From Oscillospiraceae bacterium (GTDB lineage Bacteria > Bacillota > Clostridia > Oscillospirales > JAKOTC01), in the NCBI GenBank assembly GCA_035353335.1, contig DAOPZJ010000084.1:1-7631 (forward strand): DNA of 7,631 nucleotides, given 5' to 3'. Below are positions 1 through 4,901 of the stretch, piece after piece. Below the pieces are notes generated by a model, which was not told the origin of the DNA, ran no database searches, and was given only the letters and a program-made list of their open reading frames with translations. Numbering within the stretch: position 1 is the stretch's first letter; the number at the start of each line of letters is the position of its first letter. Both the position numbers and the translations under genes were made by a program.

Positions 1-101
1 AGTATAATCTCGGGGGCATCAGCTATTGGACTATCAACCGTGCTTTTCCGCAAAACTGGACGGTTCTCGATTTCATGTACAACGTCCGAAAGCTGATTTA
101 A
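1..101 (+). CDS. C-terminal end of a GH18 (YaaH/SleL-like) glycosidase, partial
   Basis: The first 101 bases hold the last 32 codons of a gene that begins outside the window; the reading frame starts at base 3 and ends with TAA at 99-101. The tail contains GGISYW followed by FPQNW about ten residues later, which resembles the end of glycoside hydrolase family 18 proteins of the YaaH/YdhD/SleL group. Those enzymes are N-acetylglucosaminidases of the spore cortex or cell wall, often with N-terminal LysM repeats. In GH18 barrels the Trp of the SYW segment lies on the last strand, at the floor of the sugar site. Catalytic residues and any LysM domains are outside the window, so substrate and activity cannot be judged. 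The other two frames across this segment look less protein-like. A hairpin terminator follows 21 bases after the stop. The assignment rests on a short tail and could be another GH18 subgroup. Confidence 0.68.
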   Translation, partial: YNLGGISYWTINRAFPQNWTVLDFMYNVRKLI

Positions 102-122
102 AATTATAACTGCTGATCACGC

Positions 123-153
123 AAAACCGCGGGCGTAAAACGCCCGCGGTTTT
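123..153. terminator. Bidirectional intrinsic terminator between convergent genes
   Basis: A perfect 13-bp inverted repeat (arms 123-135 and 141-153) encloses a 5-base loop. The arm reads AAAACCGCGGGCG, so the GC-rich stem is flanked by an A-run on one side and a T-run on the other, and the hairpin ends in four U residues whichever strand is transcribed. It lies 21 bases after the GH18 stop and 15 bases after the stop of the thymidylate-synthase-like gene, which is convergent. It therefore probably ends both transcripts. The U-tracts are short, but the stem is strong. Confidence 0.9.
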
Positions 154-168
154 CAAATAATCACATTT

Positions 169-939
169 TTACTGTTTTGTTCTCGTGTCCATCTCTGCGC
201 GAAGTTTACCGACCGCGGCTTTGATTGCGGGGATGCTCTCGGCCATCATGTCTTTGAAAAAGCCCTCGTATTCGTATGTAATCTCCTCAAGCGGCTTGTT
301 CTTTATGCCGTCGACATATTGCTCAAGCAGCTTGAAATTACGCTCATAACAGTGGAAACTGTTGGCGCGGTGGGTGTAGGTTCCGACCGGAACACCCAGC
401 TCATCCGCAATCTTCTTTTGCAGCTGGATAAAAGCGAATGCGTTCATAAAGTTGGCCTGCGCGGCATCGTTGGAGCGCATTAAAACTTTGCAGTGCAGTT
501 TACCGCAGCGGATTAAATATTGAATGCTCTGTAAACAGGCGGGGTCATTGTTGTTGCTGTCGATCTCAAAATCACGGATGTTCATCACAGCGCGGCGGCT
601 GTCGGGGTTGCGGCGCAGTTCGTTCAGAATAAACGGCAGCTGGCGGTAATAGCGGTCATGGTAGGTATATTCCCAGCACTTGCCGTCGCCGATCTTGAAA
701 TCGAGGATGCCGTCTAAAATTTCCATGACATATTGCTGCAGCTCATAAAATCCGCCGATGTAAAGGCGGCTGACCATCGGTTCTTGAAGCGGGTTTTCGA
801 CCACATAGGTCATGCTGACCTCTTTTTGCATCTGACCCCAGTCGCTGCAGGTCAGAATATCGCCCTGTTCGGCCAAAGCGACCAGCGCTTTATGGTATGC
901 GATGGGAAGCGACTCGCCGGTTACAAAAATCTCTCTCAT
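169..939 (-). CDS. Divergent thymidylate synthase family protein (ThyA-like)
   Basis: This 256-residue protein belongs to the thymidylate synthase/dCMP hydroxymethylase fold, which methylates dUMP or modifies related pyrimidine nucleotides using methylene-tetrahydrofolate. From residue 111 to about 200 it aligns without gaps to E. coli ThyA with a constant offset of 11. It keeps the phosphate-binding NPDSRR (R115, R116), the nucleophile C135, the RS.D motif (R155, S156, D158), the base-reading N166 and the H196/Y198 pair. N166 is Asn as in dUMP enzymes, not Asp as in dCMP hydroxymethylases. Differences are marked: the usual PCH around the nucleophile is ACL, the usual G.PFN is A.FMN, and the canonical C-terminal tail that closes over folate is replaced by a charged helix-like end. 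The ATG at 937-939 follows a G-rich stretch (952-957), a weak ribosome site. The gene has its own promoter. It may be a true thymidylate synthase or a specialised paralogue; the family call is firm, the reaction is not. Confidence 0.88.
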   Translation of the reverse strand: MREIFVTGESLPIAYHKALVALAEQGDILTCSDWGQMQKEVSMTYVVENPLQEPMVSRLYIGGFYELQQYVMEILDGILDFKIGDGKCWEYTYHDRYYRQLPFILNELRRNPDSRRAVMNIRDFEIDSNNNDPACLQSIQYLIRCGKLHCKVLMRSNDAAQANFMNAFAFIQLQKKIADELGVPVGTYTHRANSFHCYERNFKLLEQYVDGIKNKPLEEITYEYEGFFKDMMAESIPAIKAAVGKLRAEMDTRTKQ

Positions 940-978
940 ATGTATGATAATCCCCCCGCTGTTAAATTTTCTGTTTCC

Positions 979-1007
979 ATTATAACTGAACTTGTCCCGC
1001 TTTTCAA
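979..1007 (-). promoter_or_regulatory. Vegetative promoter for the thymidylate-synthase-like gene
   Basis: On the minus strand a -35 box TTGAAA (1002-1007) is followed after exactly 17 bases by a perfect -10 box TATAAT (979-984). Transcription should start near 972, giving a leader of about 30 bases before the ATG at 937-939. The promoter sits in the 73-base gap just after the stop codon of the nitrilase-GDPD gene. No terminator hairpin is seen between the two genes, so read-through from the upstream operon is also possible. Confidence 0.8.
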
Positions 1008-1012
1008 CCGTC

Positions 1013-2602
1013 TTATTCGGCTTTCTTCACGGCATTTGAGACACGCAGATAATCATTGGTCAGGATCGTATCAATGCCCATTTTGATAAAATCGACCGCT
1101 TCTTTCGGGTCATCGGACCAGAAAACGTTGCATAGAATCCCGTTTCGGTGTGCTTTGTCAATCATCGTCTGATTGAAATAGGGTTTGAACAGCTGGAGTT
1201 TTTGGCAATTGAATTCAATGGCGGTTTCGACCAACTTGAAGTCCAATTGACCATCCAGACAGCACCGAGGAATTTCGGGGTAATATTCACATGCGGTTTT
1301 CAGCACATCGCGGCATCCGGCGATATAGATATAATCTTTGCAATCGTATTGCTCGATCAAATCCATGATCTTTTTCAACTTTTTCGGATCATATACCGCT
1401 TCTTTATTCCCCGCTTCGGCATCTCCCTTGAGATGGATGTTCATAATCACTTTTCCGGCGAACTTTTGAAGCGCTTCTTCAAACGTGGCAAATCCCAGTC
1501 CGTCAAACGGGCCTTTTCCGACATTCATTTCCTCCAGTTGCGCACAGGTGTAATCGGTGACTTTTCCCGTTGCTCTGCCGTGCGTCACTTCGTCGACGGT
1601 GTCGTTGTGGATCACCATCGGAATTCCGTCTGCCGAAAATCGGACGTCAAATTCAATTTCGTGTGCGCCGAGCGCAATCGCCGCTCCAAACGCGGGCAGT
1701 GTGTTTTCAGGCGCAATCGTACTGAAACCCCGGTGCGCGCAGATGCGCGGATAGGGTAATTCGGCGTCGGACAGCGACATCGATGAACCGCACTGCCTGT
1801 AAGCCGACGGAACACGACCCGCTTCGACAAAGACATCACCTGCCACCGACGGCATTCCGAAACCGTTTGCGCGCATCATTTTGTATTTCGGATCGATCTC
1901 GCAGTCCAAAACACCGACAGCTTGCCCGAAATCGGCAATCGGATTTCCGTCGGGACCGGCAATGTGCGTGCATCCGCCCCGGGGCGAATCCGGTTTGATG
2001 CTGTAAGAACTGCGCAGCACAAAGGCGTTACACCGATTGGCGCACAGGCGCGTCTGGGCGTAAAGGTTTTCGCAGGTCTCGCCGCGCTGGTAGGATGGGA
2101 AAACAATCACATCGGGCTGCAACGAAGCCAGTTTTTCGATATATTCCCCGAAATACAGATCATAGCAAGTTAAAAATCCGAATCGGGTGCCTTCTGCGTC
2201 AAAAACCATATCACACTCGTTTCCGCGCTTCGCTTTTAACACCTCGACTTCAAACGGCGGCAGATGTACTTTATTATATCGGTGCAGCAAATTGCCGTCC
2301 CGCCCGAAAAGCATCGTCGTGTTATATAACTCCCCGCCCTCGTGATAAGCGAGATTGACCGCGACAAACGACCGGCAGCGCTTAGCTGTGTCTTTTGCGG
2401 TGGAAATCAACCGATCGGTGCTCACGGCACAAAACGAATCGAGTTCCTTTCGGCTATCGATGCCCGGCGCGTTGGAATATTCGGGTGTGACAATCAGATC
2501 GAATGTATCGTCACAGTCGGCAAGCCGTTGCAAAATCCACTCAAAACACGCCGCCGAATTTTCTTTGGCCGGATATTGGGGTTGTAATAATTTGATTTTC
2601 AT
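1013..2602 (-). CDS. Two-domain hydrolase: carbon-nitrogen hydrolase (nitrilase family) fused to glycerophosphodiester phosphodiesterase
   Basis: A 529-residue protein with two enzyme domains. Residues 1 to about 265 form a carbon-nitrogen hydrolase domain with the nitrilase-superfamily triad in order: E41 (in TPEYS), K111 (in NKVHLPPFE) and C146 (in FLTCYDLYFGE). Such enzymes cleave amides or nitriles. Residues about 286 to 525 form a GDPD barrel, which hydrolyses glycerophosphodiesters to glycerol-3-phosphate and an alcohol: H290-R291 and APENT at 297-301, E317 and D319 in the EFDV motif, H332 as the second catalytic His, then a C-terminal segment with AHRNG and GIDTILTND. Two GDPD positions differ from the usual pattern: HD is HN at 332-333, and the usual Glu in NIE.K is His (H390). 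There is no signal peptide or membrane segment, so it should be cytoplasmic. The ATG at 2600-2602 has an upstream AAGGAAA, and the gene starts 24 bases after the PII-like stop, so they are probably co-transcribed. Both domains are clear; the substrate is unknown. Confidence 0.9.
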   Translation of the reverse strand: MKIKLLQPQYPAKENSAACFEWILQRLADCDDTFDLIVTPEYSNAPGIDSRKELDSFCAVSTDRLISTAKDTAKRCRSFVAVNLAYHEGGELYNTTMLFGRDGNLLHRYNKVHLPPFEVEVLKAKRGNECDMVFDAEGTRFGFLTCYDLYFGEYIEKLASLQPDVIVFPSYQRGETCENLYAQTRLCANRCNAFVLRSSYSIKPDSPRGGCTHIAGPDGNPIADFGQAVGVLDCEIDPKYKMMRANGFGMPSVAGDVFVEAGRVPSAYRQCGSSMSLSDAELPYPRICAHRGFSTIAPENTLPAFGAAIALGAHEIEFDVRFSADGIPMVIHNDTVDEVTHGRATGKVTDYTCAQLEEMNVGKGPFDGLGFATFEEALQKFAGKVIMNIHLKGDAEAGNKEAVYDPKKLKKIMDLIEQYDCKDYIYIAGCRDVLKTACEYYPEIPRCCLDGQLDFKLVETAIEFNCQKLQLFKPYFNQTMIDKAHRNGILCNVFWSDDPKEAVDFIKMGIDTILTNDYLRVSNAVKKAE

Positions 2603-2626
2603 TGATCATCATTTCCTTACTGTGTA

Positions 2627-3295
2627 CTATTGATAAATCCCGTACGTTTTTTCTGCTGACTGGATATAGATGATGCCGTTTCCGGGCTCGTCGAGTTTGA
2701 GGGCAGTTTTAATCGATCCGGCAATCGCCGCGGTATGATCATGCTCGGCTAAAATGAGTACAATCTCTTTTTCCGGCTCAATCTCCATCGAAAACAGCTT
2801 GCTGGTCTCGTGAACACCCGATCCGCGTGCGTTTAAAATCGTGCCGCCCTTGGAACCCGCTTTTTGCGCGGCGGTGACAACATCCTCGGCTTTTCCGCGC
2901 TCGACAATGGTTGTGATGATCTGATACATGGTCTGATTGACACCTCCCGCGTGTCCGTTTTGATGACATGTGATATTTTTTGTCCCCATAATCCCGCAGA
3001 TCGGGGTGGTGAATGCAATGCCGTGATGGGGTTTATTAAACTCAAACTCCCGGTCGAGTTCTTCCAGCGCCCGGTAGGCAATCTCCTTTTCGGCCGCTAA
3101 ATAAATAATCTCTTTTCTGGTATCCGCAAGCCCCAAAAAGTCCAAGACGCCGCCGCAGACGGTGCCGGTTCCGAGCACCACCGTGGCACCGGTGATCCCG
3201 TGGTGTTTGGCAAAGCGGATCAGTTTACTTGCCTGCCCGAAGTTGACAATGATACAGATTAAAGTAATATCAAGCCCTTCTGTTATATCCGGCAT
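2627..3295 (-). CDS. Tandem PII-like regulatory protein
   Basis: A 222-residue protein made of two PII-like (GlnB-fold) domains in one chain. Domain 1 (about 10-105) has GITGATVV and GTG (42-44), with a B-loop-like HHGIAF at 90-95. Domain 2 (about 125-222) has GGT (150-152), GSG (158-160) and the B-loop-like PGNGIIY (204-210). These match the nucleotide-binding G.T, GFG and GDGKIF positions of classic PII. The long T-loop with the uridylylated Tyr is missing, and so is the C-terminal R.R, so control by GlnD-type uridylylation is unlikely. PII proteins sense ATP/ADP or other small ligands and bind a target protein. Here the ATG (3293-3295) shares one base with the stop codon of the DUF1538 transporter, giving TAATG and close to 1:1 expression, so that transporter is the obvious target. 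Normal PII is a trimer of about 112-residue chains; a fused pair implies a different assembly or division of labour. Family call strong, ligand unknown. Confidence 0.87.
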   Translation of the reverse strand: MPDITEGLDITLICIIVNFGQASKLIRFAKHHGITGATVVLGTGTVCGGVLDFLGLADTRKEIIYLAAEKEIAYRALEELDREFEFNKPHHGIAFTTPICGIMGTKNITCHQNGHAGGVNQTMYQIITTIVERGKAEDVVTAAQKAGSKGGTILNARGSGVHETSKLFSMEIEPEKEIVLILAEHDHTAAIAGSIKTALKLDEPGNGIIYIQSAEKTYGIYQ

Positions 3296-4779
3296 TATGA
3301 ACCCTCCTTGACTTTTGCTGATTTTATTTTATAAATTAAACCCAAAATCTGAAGCGATATAATGGGCATCATCGCCACGGTTGCAATCAACCCGAACGCA
3401 TCGACAAGGACATTTGCACTCTCGACAGCTCCGGCTGCGCCCTGCGCAAACGCCAACACAAAAGTCGCCGTCATTGGGCCGGAGGCGACGCCACCCGCGT
3501 CAAAAGCCATGCCCACAAACAGTTTCGGCACGATAAAGGACAGTGCAATCGACAGAATATAACCGGGTAATAAATAATGCCATAATTGAACTTGCGGAAT
3601 CAAAATGCGAATCACCGACAAAACGACCGCAGCCGCAACACCCAGCGCCAGCGTCACCAACACAGCGCGCCGCTTGACATATCCGCTTGTAACTTCTTCG
3701 ATCTGATGGGTTAAAACATAAACCGCGGGTTCCGCCAAAATCGTGACCATACCCAAGATGAACGCGACTGCAATTAAAAAAACGGAGCTTTCCATCGAAG
3801 CCAGTCCGTAGCCCACGGCCCGCCCGACTTCCATGAATCCGGCGTTTACGCCGAGTAAAAATAAAACCAGTCCGGCAAACGAAAACACCAATCCGCATAA
3901 AATTCTGCGCACGGCGTGTTTTGAGACCTTTAAAAAGAACCGATTGCTGACGACGAAAATAAGTAAGATCGGTAAAAGCGCTAACGCCACCTCGCCCGCG
4001 ATGACCGGCAGTTTTTCTAAAAACGGGGCGAACAACGATTTCGGAACCGCGTCCACAATTTCCGATGCGCCTGTGACTTGTTCGGTTTTGGAAATAATGC
4101 TCATCAGCAGCACCGAGATGATTGCTCCGGTTGAAGCGACGGCGACCAGCCCGAAACTATCTTTTTCCGAGGCCTTGCTGTCTTTTTTCATCTTCGACAC
4201 ACCCGTCGCAAGCGCCAAGATAAACGGGACGGTCAGGGCACCGGTCGTCGCACCCGAAGCGTCGAACGCAATTGCGGTGAGCTCTTTTGAGGTCAACAAT
4301 GCAAGCCCGAAAATGATAATATATAAAATCAACAAAAGCTTATACAATGGGAAATTATAGATGATTCGCGAAAGACCGACGGCAACCATCAATGCAATGC
4401 CCGCCGAAACCACCAACACAATGGCGATTTTAGAAATCTGCCCCGAAGTGACACTTTCAACCTGACCGGCGAGGATGTGTAAATCCGGTTCCGCCACCGA
4501 AATAAAAAATCCGAGTACAAGCCCGGCGAGCGCCACAATCCACAGCTTATTCGACCGCGCCACACCCGAACCCATGTGGTTGCCAATGGGCGTGATTCCG
4601 ATATCAACCCCGAGTAAAAAAATCGTCAGCCCTAACACAATCAGCACCGCTCCGACTAAAAAGCGAATGATTAAGGGTGTTGTGACCGGAGTCAGTGTGA
4701 AATTTAAAATCAATACCAGCCCCGTGATCGGGAGAACGGAAAAAAGAACTTCTTTCAATTTTGCAATGATCGCTTCCAC
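3295..4779 (-). CDS. DUF1538 membrane protein with two fused repeats, probable cation/proton antiporter
   Basis: A 494-residue, very hydrophobic protein with about a dozen likely membrane spans and an internal duplication at a spacing of about 253 residues. Repeat 1 has FLLGVDIG (54-61), AEP (96-98), ESVTSG (108-113), AFDASG (171-176) and DSFGL (207-211). Repeat 2 has FLLGVNAG (307-314), AEP (349-351), EEVTSG (361-366), AFDAGG (425-430) and DAFGL (460-464). These are the signature motifs of DUF1538. Acidic residues repeated within the membrane regions (E97/E350, D173/D427, D207/D460) are candidate ion ligands. In Halomonas two separate DUF1538 proteins, UmpA and UmpB, were reported to act together as a Na+(Li+,K+)/H+ antiporter; this chain looks like both halves in one. 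The start is GTG at 4777-4779, supported by AAGGAGG five bases upstream. The gene heads an operon from a perfect promoter, and its stop overlaps the start of the PII-like gene. DUF1538 identity is firm; the transported ion is inferred. Confidence 0.88.
   Translation of the reverse strand: MEAIIAKLKEVLFSVLPITGLVLILNFTLTPVTTPLIIRFLVGAVLIVLGLTIFLLGVDIGITPIGNHMGSGVARSNKLWIVALAGLVLGFFISVAEPDLHILAGQVESVTSGQISKIAIVLVVSAGIALMVAVGLSRIIYNFPLYKLLLILYIIIFGLALLTSKELTAIAFDASGATTGALTVPFILALATGVSKMKKDSKASEKDSFGLVAVASTGAIISVLLMSIISKTEQVTGASEIVDAVPKSLFAPFLEKLPVIAGEVALALLPILLIFVVSNRFFLKVSKHAVRRILCGLVFSFAGLVLFLLGVNAGFMEVGRAVGYGLASMESSVFLIAVAFILGMVTILAEPAVYVLTHQIEEVTSGYVKRRAVLVTLALGVAAAVVLSVIRILIPQVQLWHYLLPGYILSIALSFIVPKLFVGMAFDAGGVASGPMTATFVLAFAQGAAGAVESANVLVDAFGLIATVAMMPIISLQILGLIYKIKSAKVKEGS
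3303..3309 (-). promoter_or_regulatory. Strong ribosome binding site for the PII-like gene
   Basis: The minus strand reads AAGGAGG, ending 7 bases before the ATG at 3293-3295. The site lies inside the last codons of the transporter gene. It fixes the start of the PII-like protein and, with the overlapping TAATG, suggests translational coupling supported by independent initiation. Confidence 0.85.
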
Positions 4780-4784
4780 CGGCG

Positions 4785-4791
4785 CCTCCTT
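4785..4791 (-). promoter_or_regulatory. Ribosome binding site fixing a GTG start for the DUF1538 gene
   Basis: The minus strand carries AAGGAGG, separated by 5 bases from GTG at 4777-4779. No in-frame ATG with a comparable site lies nearby, so the GTG is taken as the start. Confidence 0.82.
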
Positions 4792-4836
4792 TTAAATACA
4801 TTATGAAATCGGCACCATAAAATTAAATGATAGCGA

Positions 4837-4851
4837 TTATACACTGTATAA
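4837..4851. promoter_or_regulatory. Palindrome over the predicted transcription start, possible operator
   Basis: TTATACACTGTATAA is a perfect inverted repeat with 7-base arms around a central base. It lies just downstream of the -10 box (4853-4858), over the place where transcription of the DUF1538 operon should begin. A second, overlapping inverted repeat (4846-4859, 6-base arms) includes the -10 box itself. Position and symmetry are typical of a repressor site, but AT-rich promoter DNA can produce such symmetry by chance, and no regulator gene is present in the window. Confidence 0.4.
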
Positions 4852-4852
4852 A

Positions 4853-4881
4853 ATTATACCGATTTACGGCGATTTTGTCAA
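4853..4881 (-). promoter_or_regulatory. Perfect-consensus vegetative promoter of the DUF1538-PII-hydrolase operon
   Basis: On the minus strand TTGACA (4876-4881) and TATAAT (4853-4858) are separated by exactly 17 bases, a full match to the housekeeping sigma consensus. Transcription should start near 4846, leaving a leader of about 65 bases before the GTG at 4777-4779. A second TATAAT at 4836-4841 lacks a well-placed -35 box. The promoter is in the 122-base gap after the helicase stop codon, so the transporter operon is expressed separately from the helicase. No terminator hairpin for the helicase is visible in this gap. Confidence 0.92.
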
Positions 4882-4901
4882 GGAAATGAAATCCGGAATT
4901 C

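Noticed and set aside
733..1086. A 117-codon plus-strand frame spanning the end of the thymidylate-synthase-like gene and the next gap
   Set aside because: It runs through the minus-strand promoter and two gene ends, and has no family resemblance.
1148..1759. A 203-codon open frame on the plus strand opposite the GDPD domain
   Set aside because: It is antisense to a well-supported enzyme, its translation has no recognisable domain, and no ribosome site supports it. The opposite frame of a codon-biased gene explains it.
4777..4818. Possible leader hairpin hiding the DUF1538 ribosome site (GGUGCC pairing with GGCGCC)
   Set aside because: Only six pairs including one G-U, with a loop of about 24 bases; too weak to call a regulatory structure without comparative support.
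4801..4818. A five-codon upstream frame (ATG to TAA) in the DUF1538 leader
   Set aside because: No ribosome binding site precedes it, and such short frames are expected by chance.
4780..4901. Riboswitch or ion-sensing RNA in the gap upstream of the DUF1538 gene
   Set aside because: The predicted leader is only about 65 bases and AT-rich, with no conserved riboswitch core or terminator-antiterminator pair that I can recognise.
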